NCBI GenBank assembly: GCA_964019335.1
Contig: OZ025699.1
Location: 372,001 to 436,000 of the forward strand
Direction: 5' to 3'
Origin: Diplonema japonicum
Lineage: Eukaryota; Euglenozoa; Diplonemea; Diplonemida; Diplonemidae
DNA length: 64,000 nt
The position numbers were made by a program, and so were the translations under genes. This document shows, one piece after another, positions 50,044 to 59,074 of this stretch (position 1 is the first letter of the stretch; every line of letters begins with the position of its first letter). The notes beneath the pieces were generated by a model, which saw only the letters and a list, made by a program, of their open reading frames with translations, was not told where the DNA came from and did no database searches.

Positions 50044-50077
<34 letters not shown>

Positions 50078-50335
50078 CTTTTTTTTTTCCCCCTTTGCGC
50101 ACCCCTCCCCCTCTCCCACTTTTTGTATTTGCTGCAAAAAACGAAAAATCACCCCTTTTGTCACTCCGGCATTTTTTTCTCCCCCGGAATCTTTTTTTTT
50201 TTTTTTAACTGAGTGGCTTATGGGGGAGGAACACTGTCTTCAAGAATGTGTCCTTTTTTTTTTTTTTTTGCAATAACAATTCTTTTCAAAAATGTGTTTA
50301 CTTGTTCCAGCACAAAAAAAAAAAAAAAAAAAAAA
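50040..50335. repeat. Homopolymer spacer
   Basis: T runs at 50046-50076 and 50190-50206 and an A run (50313-50335) that abuts the retroelement 3' end. No gene. Confidence 0.85.
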
Positions 50336-51602
50336 GAGATGAGATAAAGGAGGTTCCTGTTTTGGAACGTCCCCCTTGTCTCTACTTATCTACCCCTTTC
50401 TCCCTTCTGGGGCCTCGGCCTTTCTTTCTTTTTTGGCTGTGTTGCCTTCCTCAAAGTATCCTCCCTTTCTTCTTGCCACTTTCTGCCCAGTTTCTTAAGG
50501 TCCTTCTTGGTTTTCTCTGATGCAAAAACTGGCCTTCTGTTCCATCCCAGACTCTTCTTCGCACCTATGGTTCTAAGCCCGTGGTTCTTCTTGCTCTCCG
50601 CTGGGAAGATCCGCTTGCCTCTGACCTTCTTCTGTATGCGTGCTGTGTCCCACCCTTCTTGGATTCTTTCCAGGAGGCCGTGGAAACTCCGCGCTTTCTT
50701 CTGTATCATGTCTAGATCACCCTTCTTCCCCGTGATCGGCTCGACGCCCAGCGTGTTCTCGAAGTCTAGTACGAGTTCCATTGTGGTGACTGTCGTCTTC
50801 CTCGGTCCATCGTACCACTTCAGCTTTTTGAGCCACTTGACGATGTCTTCACCGTGCTTCATCATCAGGCTCCCGCTCACATGCTTCCTCAGCTCCTTCC
50901 ATTCAGGTGGCGCACGAGCGTTTCCTTCCGTTATCTGTTCCCAGGGGTGCGTCGTGTACGTTTCTAGCTTTCTCTTGTCCTGGAGAAGCTGGTCCCGTTT
51001 TGCCACCACTTCCAGCAGGTAGTATTGCGTCTTCCTCAGCCGGTGTTGGTGTGTTCGGTGACCACGCGGGAGCGTTCCATGTAGCTGCATGCAGATTGGC
51101 ATTTCCGTCTTGCTGGCCACTACTTCTGCATGTACTTCCTTCTGTTGCACCTCCTTCGCCACACTGCATTCCCATAATGCGTGTCGCAGCATGTTGCTCT
51201 CGTCCTCCTCCGCACCGCACGCGTCGCATGTGACTTCGTCTGTTGTTGGTCTCTTGTTCACACGCTCGTGTGTCTCGTCCCCTTCCTCTTCCGAGCTGTC
51301 CTCGCTTTCGCTCTGCTCGCCCTCTGGGGGTGGTACCCGTCTGGTGATTTTGTCCTGGTACCACGCCTTTGGGTGGGTGTAGAAAACCCCTCCCGCCACG
51401 ATCCTCCGGAGGTCTCTCGCTGCCATTGCTCCTTGTGGTCCGAGTCTCATCAGCTCTCGCCACAGGTCGTTCGTGCGTGGGTCTGCGCCCCGGTCTAACC
51501 CCTCCATCGAGCGTCTTCTGTCCTGTATGTGTTCCGCACGTCCCGACCTTAGCTTTTCTCGCACTACATGTGCGAATTTGTCCTTGTTCTCAGCTAGCAT
51601 AA
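50336..51602 (-). mobile_element. 5'-truncated retroelement copy B (404-aa tail)
   Basis: The longest copy of the family: the minus frame 51600-50386 begins in a helical, RNase H-distal region (ENKDKFAHVVREKL, then LWRELMRLGPQGAMAARDLR), continues through an acidic linker and the zinc finger CDACG...HALWEC, and then the conserved tail. The 3' hairpin and CTCATCTC end are the same as copy A and are followed on the coding strand by 23 T and then unrelated DNA. No reverse transcriptase domain remains. An ingi/L1Tc-like non-LTR origin, as in kinetoplastids, is plausible given RNase H followed by a finger, but is not shown here. Confidence 0.85.
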
Positions 51603-51690
51603 AAAAAAAAAAGAAAACTTAAAGGGGGAAGAGAAAAAAAGAAAGGAGAGGAAGAGAAAGCGATTTCTTCTTCCTTTAACAAATGTATTA

Positions 51691-51811
51691 GAGATAAAAG
51701 GAGTGTTGGTGGTGCCCTACACAAAATTCTGTCATTGCTTACAGGGAGCGCATAGTTAAGTTGTGGCTTCTTCTGCATTTCACGTCGTGTCCTCAATGTG
51801 CGGTGTGCAGC

Positions 51812-51813
<2 letters not shown>
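51691..51813 (-). mobile_element. Retroelement 3' fragment
   Basis: The minus frame AHRTLRTRREMQKKPQLNYA matches CTPHALRTRRGTQKKLQLGR of the 58.3-kb fragment, and the end CTCCTTTTATCTCTAAT is the usual terminal motif. Only about 120 bp. Confidence 0.7.
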
Positions 51814-51842
<29 letters not shown>

Positions 51843-51923
51843 CTTTTTTTTTTTTTTCTTTCGGCATGGTTTTGTACTGTTCCGTTTGTAAAAACTACGA
51901 CAATCATCATGCTTCTTTTTTTT

Positions 51924-51955
<32 letters not shown>

Positions 51956-52044
51956 TTTTTTCTTCTGATAATAGCTAATGACCTTTTGTATCAAAAAGTG
52001 ATTAATTCTTCGCCTTGAGTGGTAAAGTATCTCTAAAAAGGAAT
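51814..52044. repeat. T-rich spacer
   Basis: T runs broken by single C; no gene. Confidence 0.8.
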
Positions 52045-52288
52045 ATATGAGTCTGTCCGGGAAAAAAAATGTCAACAAATACCTATACCCCTCGTTTGCA
52101 ACGGAAACCCCTCGGAAAATTTAGAAGTACAAAAGTAGTCCGTTGCGGTCTAAGTGTGTGCACCATATAGGTCATAATGCATCGCAATTGAAAGAACGGC
52201 AACAGGCACATCTTCCTATGGTTGCATGCTGCCCTTTTTCTTTTGCTCAAATAATCAAAAGACCTTTTTTTCCCGGACGAGCTCATAT
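52045..52288. mobile_element. MITE-like element with terminal inverted repeats
   Basis: About 244 bp. The left end ATATGAGTCTGTCCGGGAAA and the inverse of the right end, ATATGAGCTCGTCCGGGAAA, are 17/20 identical or better. The interior matches three separated blocks of 9250-10225, so this is an internally deleted form of that longer element. No coding capacity. A target duplication is not obvious. Confidence 0.75.
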
Positions 52289-53151
52289 CACCAATGGGCA
52301 AACAGATTCACTTTATTTTTGTCCAATAAAAAAAAGGGGGGGGGGGAAGAATATTCAATAGCTGTTTTGGGTTTCCCTTCATTTTAATTTTGGTCGCATG
52401 CCGATAACAACAAGCCCTCTCTCCGAGGCCGAAGCTAAGGTTAAGAAGAATTCCTTTTCTGCTTCTACAGAAGCAGTGGCCGCACAAAAGGTTACAAATT
52501 TCAAGTAGTAATTAAATCTACAAAAAAAAAAAGAAAAGTGACAAGAAAAATAAAAAAAGACCAGAAAAGAAAAACTACTGTCGGCTGCAGAGAACCGGAT
52601 GATTGTCCTTCCAGAGGTTGAGATTGTATATTGTCTCTCCCCCCCCCCCCCCCCTTTTTGTTGTTGTTATTTTACAGTTAATTAACCATGTATTTTATCA
52701 GAGCCCCCCGGTTCAAAATGAGTTTTTTTTTTTTCCCCGATAGACCTGCGATATTTTTGGTCGATTTTTTTGAACCCTTTTTTTCTAAAAGAATTGCTTA
52801 GACCGGCGATCGCCACCTTACCGGGGGCCCTGATTGTATGTATCCTTTTTTTTTAAAAAGATTCTTTTCTTAAACAAAAGTGGTAGAATTTCCTCAAGAA
52901 AGGGAACCCTTAACATCTTCACCCCAAATTCCACATCTGTTTCAACTTGCCAAAGCACCAGGTGGGCGGAAAGTGCTTCAAAAGATGCGTCGGGTTGCTC
53001 AAACATTGTGTCCAAAGGATTTCACAAGACTTTGTAATCCGACTAGCTTTTATTGTTTTCTCCTTTTCTTTCAAAAAGAAATTGAAAATAAGCCAGAAAG
53101 AAGAACGAAAAAAAAAAAGAGAGAAAAAATACGGAAGAAAAAAAAAAAAAA
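52289..53151. other. Intergenic region, no gene recognised
   Basis: A mix of G, C and T runs with moderately complex DNA at 52370-52610 and 52860-53050. The 65-100 codon frames here have no recognisable domain. Confidence 0.5.
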
Positions 53152-53245
53152 GATGTCTTTGAAGGGAACCTGCAGTATGTGACAGGATCGCCTAACGACA
53201 ATCAACTCATCTAGTGTTTGATCCCTTCTGTCGTGGTAGTGCCTT
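53152..53245 (-). mobile_element. Retroelement 3' fragment, second hairpin family
   Basis: Minus strand: TAAGGCACTACCACGACAGA, a short spacer with AACACTAGATGAGTTGATTG, the hairpin CCTGTCACATACTGCAGG, and CCCTTCAAAGACATC followed by about 14 T. Near-identical to 63183-63272 in opposite orientation. Confidence 0.8.
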
Positions 53246-53306
53246 AAAAAAAAAAAAAAGCATTAGAAAGGGGAGGAATGAAAAATAGCAAAACGAAAGT
53301 GAAATA

Positions 53307-55742
53307 TTACTGACTAATGAGGCTGTCTTCTAAACGTTGCAGGTTGGCTCGCTCTGCTTCGGTGCACCTTGTCTTTACCTCCTCGACCATCGTTATTGCT
53401 TCTGCAGGACCCGTTCTTTCATAAGTTGCTAAAATCTTGCAAATGTCGGCCGACCTCGACTTGATCGCTTCCAGCTGGTACATCCACTCCTCGTTGGTGT
53501 CGTCCAGACGGCAAAGTACCTCGAACACCCACGAGACCTTGTGCCCAGCAGAGGGGGCGTTGTTTGGTGTGTACAGGTGCCCTGTCCCAGACACAGAGGA
53601 GTAAGACACCACTATGTCGAGAGGGACCATTGAGAAATTGTCGAAAAGCTTGTCGTGGGTGGTGACGACGCGAGCCTTCTTCGCCTGCCCAACGGAGAGA
53701 ATCGCATCAAGAACCCGCCTGTGCGGCCCAACCAGCGCAGGGACCCGCAGATGTGTTCCACCGAGGTTCCCCGCATAGCTGATGAACGACGTTACCCCAG
53801 CGTACACATCCAGAACAGACTGGCTCTTGCATCTGTCTACAATCTCGAGGCACGCGTCCACAGCCGTCTGTTCGCATGTGCTCTTCACGACAAGGAAGTT
53901 CCACGCCACGACGATCATCCCGTCCGCGAGCTGTGCGTGGAGCAGGGTCCCCTTGCGGGCCCCAGCGATGGTGTGCACGATGTCCGCGAACCCTCCGATC
54001 ACGCTGTGGACCTTTTCGGGGTTCCCCATACCGTTGGTTTCTACGAATCGCGAAAATTCAGCCATCTCAATGGACGCCGTCGCCACATTTCTCTTCGTGA
54101 GCCTCGTGACAAGCTCTGCTTGCATGTGAGCAGCGGCTATCACCTTGTGGTTCTGGTTCCTGCTCTTTATTGACGTCAATCTCGAGCGCAGCGTCCCGCT
54201 GTCTGACTGCTCTACGGCGTACTTGCTGTGCCTACTGGGCCTGCTTTGCTTGCTTCGCCCGTCTCCTTCACTGGACGCATCGTCTTCGCTTTCTTCTTTG
54301 TTCTGAACAGATTGCAAAACAGACTCAGGAAGGTACATTTTGTAAGTCTTCAGTGTTTTTATGATGAGGATGAAGGACTGCTGCACCTTCGACGGGTTCG
54401 TGAGCTCCACCAAGTAGTCCAGCCCGTCCAAGTCCATCGTCGCGATCTGCGCCGCCATCTCCTCCGCCAAGGTGTTCGTGTCGAAGAGCTTCCGGTACGC
54501 CCTTGACTTTGCAGTCGCTTTCCACGTCACCCCAGCAATGACAAGCAGTAAGATGAACCCGCCAACCGAGGCCCCTATGATCAGGGGTGTCAGGTCCACT
54601 TCGGTGGGGTCGGGGATCTCACACATCACCCCAGAGTGTCCGGCACACTCCATACAGTTCCCCATCACACACTTCCCCCTGTTGTTGCAATTCGAAGGGC
54701 ACACTGCAGGGTTGAAGACGTAGATGTCAGTGTTGATGGTCACCTCCGACCCAGTTGTGATCAGGCCCCCCATCAGTATGAGCTTCCCGTGGTAAGAGTT
54801 TGTCATGAAGTCTCCTATGTTGGGGACCCAGTCGCCAGGGTTGCCAGTGGTCCTGACGGTGGTCCAGTGCAGGGGCTTCGGTTGCGAGAGGTCCAGGAAC
54901 GCGATATTGTTACCTGTTGCAAGAACACCTTTACCCCCAGGGTCGCCCAGGAGGAACATGGTGTCGTTCAGGAGGTACTCCATTCTGAACTCCTCACCCG
55001 CCATGCCGTCAAGAACAAGGTCCTCCCACACTGGGTTCGGCTGCGACATGTTGAGGGAGTATGTTCGGTTGGGCAACGCGGCGCCTGCAAAGACACCGCC
55101 GGCGAAAACTGCAATATCCTTGTAGCCGAAGCCACCGGGGTCTTCCACACGGAGCCTGCTGTCGTAGCCTTTGGGGAGCCAGGTCTCCGTCCGCTTGTCG
55201 AATATGGCATAGTCAGAGAAGTCACCATTATCGGTACCGGCAAGGATGATGTGGTCTGTCGTTGACATTGGAATGAAATCGGTACTAAAGACGGCGGAGC
55301 TGAGCCCGTTGACCGTGTCACCCGGGAGGAGCCTCCATGTGTTGTTCACAGGGTGGTACGCCCAGAGATCTTCGTGTTTTTTACCCCCCACAAGGTACGC
55401 GACCCCTCTTGCCTTGTCACACACCAAGCGGGTCTTCTCCCTTGCTGATGGACGGGGACCCACTGTCGTGACCTCTGTGAACACCAATGTGGGGAAGTCC
55501 AGCTTCCAGAAGTCCCCCATCACCACCTCGTCGGGAAGCGACTCACCACCAAGAAAGTACGCCGTGTCATCCAGCACACAGGACCACGTCTTCGCCCGTG
55601 CTGTGGCACTTGCATTGACCACAGGGGTCACCTTCGTCCATTGGCTGTGATTCGCTGCAGAAGCCATCACAGCTTCATCAAAAAGATTGCCCTGAGCCGC
55701 GACAACGCTCGACAGAAGGCACAACAAGGTCATTTTTAACAT
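53307..55742 (-). CDS. Kelch-EGF-TM receptor with pseudo-cyclase domain
   Basis: An 811-aa single-pass membrane protein. A signal peptide (MTLLCLLSSVVAAQG) leads to Kelch-like beta-propeller repeats (about 35-345; AYFLGGESLP, VAYLVGGKKHEDLWAY, LILMGGLITT). An EGF-like module with CPSNCNNRGKCVMGNCMEC (348-375) is followed by one membrane span (about 384-407). The cytosolic part has the helical linker LAEEMAAQIATMDLDGLDYL...TYKMYLPESVL, equivalent to the YRPYLP linker of the cyclases, then a strongly diverged cyclase-like domain (about 550-725) lacking the metal and substrate residues, and a helical tail (EEWMYQLEAIKSRSADICKI) shared with the 38-kb protein. It looks like a receptor that signals through a dead cyclase domain, perhaps by pairing with active ones. 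Confidence 0.88.
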   Translation of the reverse strand: MLKMTLLCLLSSVVAAQGNLFDEAVMASAANHSQWTKVTPVVNASATARAKTWSCVLDDTAYFLGGESLPDEVVMGDFWKLDFPTLVFTEVTTVGPRPSAREKTRLVCDKARGVAYLVGGKKHEDLWAYHPVNNTWRLLPGDTVNGLSSAVFSTDFIPMSTTDHIILAGTDNGDFSDYAIFDKRTETWLPKGYDSRLRVEDPGGFGYKDIAVFAGGVFAGAALPNRTYSLNMSQPNPVWEDLVLDGMAGEEFRMEYLLNDTMFLLGDPGGKGVLATGNNIAFLDLSQPKPLHWTTVRTTGNPGDWVPNIGDFMTNSYHGKLILMGGLITTGSEVTINTDIYVFNPAVCPSNCNNRGKCVMGNCMECAGHSGVMCEIPDPTEVDLTPLIIGASVGGFILLLVIAGVTWKATAKSRAYRKLFDTNTLAEEMAAQIATMDLDGLDYLVELTNPSKVQQSFILIIKTLKTYKMYLPESVLQSVQNKEESEDDASSEGDGRSKQSRPSRHSKYAVEQSDSGTLRSRLTSIKSRNQNHKVIAAAHMQAELVTRLTKRNVATASIEMAEFSRFVETNGMGNPEKVHSVIGGFADIVHTIAGARKGTLLHAQLADGMIVVAWNFLVVKSTCEQTAVDACLEIVDRCKSQSVLDVYAGVTSFISYAGNLGGTHLRVPALVGPHRRVLDAILSVGQAKKARVVTTHDKLFDNFSMVPLDIVVSYSSVSGTGHLYTPNNAPSAGHKVSWVFEVLCRLDDTNEEWMYQLEAIKSRSADICKILATYERTGPAEAITMVEEVKTRCTEAERANLQRLEDSLISQ

Positions 55743-55957
55743 TTACCATATGGTTGCTGTTCCCTGAGATAAAGGGTAGGAGCATAGTGGCAAACAAAGG
55801 GGGGTAAAAGAATATAAGAAGGCCAGTGTGGTGGCGTCTTGCAAAAAGAAAAAGAACTCTGAGAAGAAGGTGGAGGGGAAGCTCGAAAAAAAGCAAACTT
55901 GAGAGACAGACAGAACCATTCGATCCATAAGAAAACATGCACAAGCTGATGCCAAAA
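55743..55957. other. 5' flank of the Kelch receptor gene
   Basis: About 215 bp before the assembly gap; no gene recognised. Probably part of the strand-switch region. Confidence 0.5.
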
Positions 55958-56157
55958 NNNNNNNNNNNNNNNNNNNNNNNNNNNNNNNNNNNNNNNNNNN
56001 NNNNNNNNNNNNNNNNNNNNNNNNNNNNNNNNNNNNNNNNNNNNNNNNNNNNNNNNNNNNNNNNNNNNNNNNNNNNNNNNNNNNNNNNNNNNNNNNNNNN
56101 NNNNNNNNNNNNNNNNNNNNNNNNNNNNNNNNNNNNNNNNNNNNNNNNNNNNNNNNN
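55958..56157. other. Assembly gap (200 N)
   Basis: Exactly 200 unknown bases. True length and content are unknown, and order across it depends on scaffolding. Confidence 1.
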
Positions 56158-56750
56158 GCTGGAGCCAAAACTAGGCGGTTTGTCTGCAGCCTTTTTTGGC
56201 CTGGGAGTAGAACTGGCAGCAACAACAAGAACACAGGAATTTGCTCGAAACCCCGTTCCATGCTTCCCCACAGCACCCTTAGTTAACACTTAGTGACTTG
56301 CAGGCACCAGGTGGTTGCAATTAAAGAACACCCCCACTCCATACCCCCCACAGCACGAAGGGGGGAGTAGCTGTACGGATGTCCTACGCCAAGACGTCAG
56401 ACAACGACGACGACCCTGGGGAGCTTGTTGTGTCTCGATTGCCGCCTTCTTTATATAGTATCTTACTTCACTACCACAGGTCCTTCTGAGACTCCGTCCT
56501 TTATAGCAACCAGTGGCTCTGAAGACTATAAGCCCAGCAGCGCCGCGCGACATCCGTTGCACCACCCCCTGAGACCAACGATGGGGTTCTCCTACCCGTC
56601 ACACGGTAGCTGAGACTGGCCAAGCCCTGCATAGCAGGGCTACTTCGCCTGAAGCTTGGCAGCATGGGGTTGGGGCCACGTGCTAACCCCCTGCTTAACT
56701 TGGGCCCTTTTCATGCTGATATCATACAGGAACAACAAAGAGTGGTAATG
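56158..56750. other. Strand-switch spacer with a strong hairpin
   Basis: No convincing gene. AGCCCTGC-ATA-GCAGGGCT at 56623-56641 is a perfect 8-bp stem with a 3-nt loop, and CTACCCGTCACACGGTAG lies just before it. TATATAG occurs at about 56452. Genes diverge to either side. Confidence 0.5.
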
Positions 56751-57345
56751 ATATCTTCACCCCCATTCCTGTCCAGGACCTCTCCCTCCCAAACCAGTTT
56801 GAACTTGCCTTCGAGTAAACCAGCAGCACACCCCGCCTTCTTGTACAGGATCCCCACCATCTCCTTCCCCGACACTTCCACATCGTAAACCCCGCCTCCC
56901 GTCTTCACGAACACTGTCATGTCGTTCAGCAACTTGGGCTTGTGGAGGGCTGCATGGTCCATGTGGAGGCGAGAGAACTGTTCAGCTGGAGGAGCTTGAG
57001 AGCTCAGAAGTGGTTTCGGAGCTTGAGGGTCTTGTGGCAGCTGACCCCAAGCTGGTTCTGGTGGTGGAGGTGGGGAACTCGCAAGCTGTCAAAGTCTTGT
57101 CCATGAAGAGGACAGGCCTTCCTTCTGGACTTCGGTTCCTCGTTGTCACCGACCCCACAGGCTGTGTTACAAGTATAGACGCTAGGTTTCTTCAAAAGTG
57201 CGACCACCTGACGTCTGTTGATCTCATCCTCCCCAATGTTTCCACCATTGATGACTATTTTTTATGTAAGTGAAATAACCTAGAAACCATCAACTTGAAT
57301 GCAATGACCAATCTTTCTTCCATTGGTAGTAACTTCTTGGATGCC
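56751..57345 (+). pseudogene. Ubiquitin-like/LRR gene with inverted 5' segment
   Basis: A broken copy of the genes at 59.1 and 61.7 kb. The first about 176 bp of coding sequence (MTVFVKTGGG...VLDRNGGED) lie inverted on the minus strand at 56751-56927. The coding then continues in normal orientation from QQLGLVEGCMVH through the SELEGLVAADP region to the first LRR repeats (NVSTIDDYFLCK). A TGA instead of TGT or TGC interrupts the repeat at about 57272, and the copy ends after one more repeat near 57345. The start codon region is also missing. Not functional. Confidence 0.85.
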
Positions 57346-57362
57346 TCCAGCCTTCCGCCAGC

Positions 57363-57671
57363 CAAACTGCGTCCGCCGACGCGTCTGAACCAGCACTTCC
57401 TGGCGACCAGGCCGTCTTTTCCCTTTTCCTACTTCACTTCGTTCCGTTATTTTCATTATTCTTTCCGGCGATAGACTGATACGGGCCATGGAAGCAACCT
57501 CTGCTTAATTCCTGGTACGTGGGAGGCTCCTCTTGAGGATGTCAGTCACCTTTTCACTTTTTTATTCGACTCTCTGTTTTCGTATGCAGTATTTATTCTT
57601 TTCCACCCCTTTTATCTATTTCTTCGCTTCTATATTCTAACTTAAAACCATTTCAGCAGCCTTCCGCCAGC
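57363..57671. mobile_element. Possible 295-bp insertion flanked by a 14-bp direct repeat
   Basis: AGCCTTCCGCCAGC occurs at 57349-57362 and again at 57658-57671, where it could be a target-site duplication. The DNA between them is not related to the LRR locus and contains no recognised domain or clear terminal inverted repeat. It could instead be a chance or recombination-derived repeat. Confidence 0.4.
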
Positions 57672-57808
57672 ACACCACGAAAGAATTTGTGAACATAGTT
57701 TTTTTCTTCTTTACGTTTCTTTCCACAGTTTCAAAAATGAGTTCCTTACAATCCGTTTTGGTTTTACCCCTTTGTTATGTTTCGCTAATATTTTCCAAAA
57801 GGAACTTT

Positions 57809-57844
<36 letters not shown>

Positions 57845-57899
57845 CCCTTTTTATTTTTTCAAACTGAATGCGCTTCTTCAAATGTAAAATAATAGTACA

Positions 57900-58320
57900 G
57901 GAATAAAAAATTAAGGAGTATTGATTCCACTAACAAATATTTATTCCACACAATCAGTTCCACACTATCATATGACGTTATTTTCCGTTACTTTCCGTTA
58001 CGTTTCTGAAATCTTTACTATTTGGTACTTTCTCCCCTCTATTTTTACTTGCGCCTTTTTTTATAGTATTTATTGTTACTTTCCAAGTGTCATGTCTTGA
58101 AAAGCAAATGTATATGGGTAATAAAAGTATAACAAATCTTAATTCCATTGGTGGGAAATCTTTAGAAAAAGAAAAAAACGAAGACTCGGAGTTGAAAAGA
58201 AGAAAAAAAAAAAAAAAAAAAAAAAAAAAGAAGAAGAATAAAGAGGAACATTTTGGAATCAAAACACCCTGGCGCTGAGAAACATCTTTGTGGAAAACCA
58301 ACGGAAAGCAATCCAATACC
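57900..58320 (+). repeat. LRR-gene 3' flank repeat, copy 2
   Basis: The part 57900-57970 matches 60025-60125 beyond the intact LRR gene; 57975-58145 matches 18738-18910; 58247-58318 (GGAATCAAAACACCCTGGCG...) matches 60140-60210. So the duplicated unit of the LRR locus includes its 3' flank, with extra material inserted in this copy. Confidence 0.8.
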
Positions 58321-58343
58321 TCTTTAAAATAAAATAAAATATA

Positions 58344-58625
58344 TGAGTTAAAGGAGGCCGGTGTTGGCGGCGCCCTGCACAAGAACTGTCTACTTGATTA
58401 CAGGGGGCGCGCCGCGGCCGAGTTGTAGCTTCTTCTGCGTTCCGCGTCGTGTCCTTAATGCGTGCGGTGTACAGCTCAACCCCAGCCGGTGCGTCCTGGG
58501 TAACCAAGATTCTGCGCTCGTGCAGTTTGCTGCCTGTTCGTCACCCTGAGCATCTGCATTATGTTCTTCCACTCGGGCGCTACCGGTGATGACCGACGAG
58601 GAGGTCAACAGTGAACAACACATCT
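58344..58625 (-). mobile_element. Retroelement 3' fragment
   Basis: The minus frame ends CTPHALRTRRGTQKKLQLGR plus GAPPVIK and a stop, then a GC-rich hairpin (GGGCGCCGCCAACACCGGCC) and TCCTTTAACTCATATAT. Preceding residues (CCSLLTSSSVITGSARVEEH) are not recognised. Matches the shorter fragments at 51.7 and 20.4 kb. Confidence 0.7.
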
Positions 58626-58684
58626 GATGTTTTTCTTATATTTTCATGTTATCCCCACCTAAATAAAAAAAAAGGCGAAAACTG

Positions 58685-59008
58685 CTAACTTGACCCCCAA
58701 ATGTGACAACTTGATCTGAAAAGCTGCAAAGGCCTCCCGTGAGAACTTCGCCGCTGTTATGGATGAGGTATGCCCTCGTTGCTTGGCGACGCAGCCCTCT
58801 AAGAAGTAGCCTTGGTTACCCAGGCTGTCTTTTTTTTTTCATTTCAAGTTGCCTATTGTTATGTGAACAACCTTGTTGAGCATTTATGAGCATTTTGAAA
58901 ACTAAGGCGGACTTTGAACACATCGGAAACTTAGGGGGCGGGATTTGAGCGTTTTGAAGACTTAGGGGGTGGACTTTGAGCATTTTGGAAACCTAGGGGT
59001 CAAGTTAG
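58685..59008. mobile_element. MITE-like element with 13-bp terminal inverted repeats
   Basis: CTAACTTGACCCC at 58685-58697 recurs in inverted form at 58996-59008. Near the right end are four imperfect 31-bp units (TTTGAGCATTTTGGAAACCT type) at about 58883-58997. It ends about 65 bp before the ubiquitin-like/LRR gene. No frame inside and no clear target duplication. Confidence 0.55.
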
Positions 59009-59074
59009 GACTCTACCCCCCAAAAAAAATTAAAAAAATTAAAATAAAAAGAAAAAGAACAAACCTAAAAGAAC

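Noticed and set aside
56290-56565. 91-codon minus-strand frame beside the gap
   Set aside because: No recognisable domain, no good acceptor site, and composition like the spacer.
56595-56690. tRNA-like structure (TAGCTGAGACTGG resembles an A box; GCCCT-GCATAGC-AGGGC resembles an anticodon arm)
   Set aside because: No B box or T arm follows, the loop lacks U33 and no acceptor stem closes. Kept only as a hairpin.
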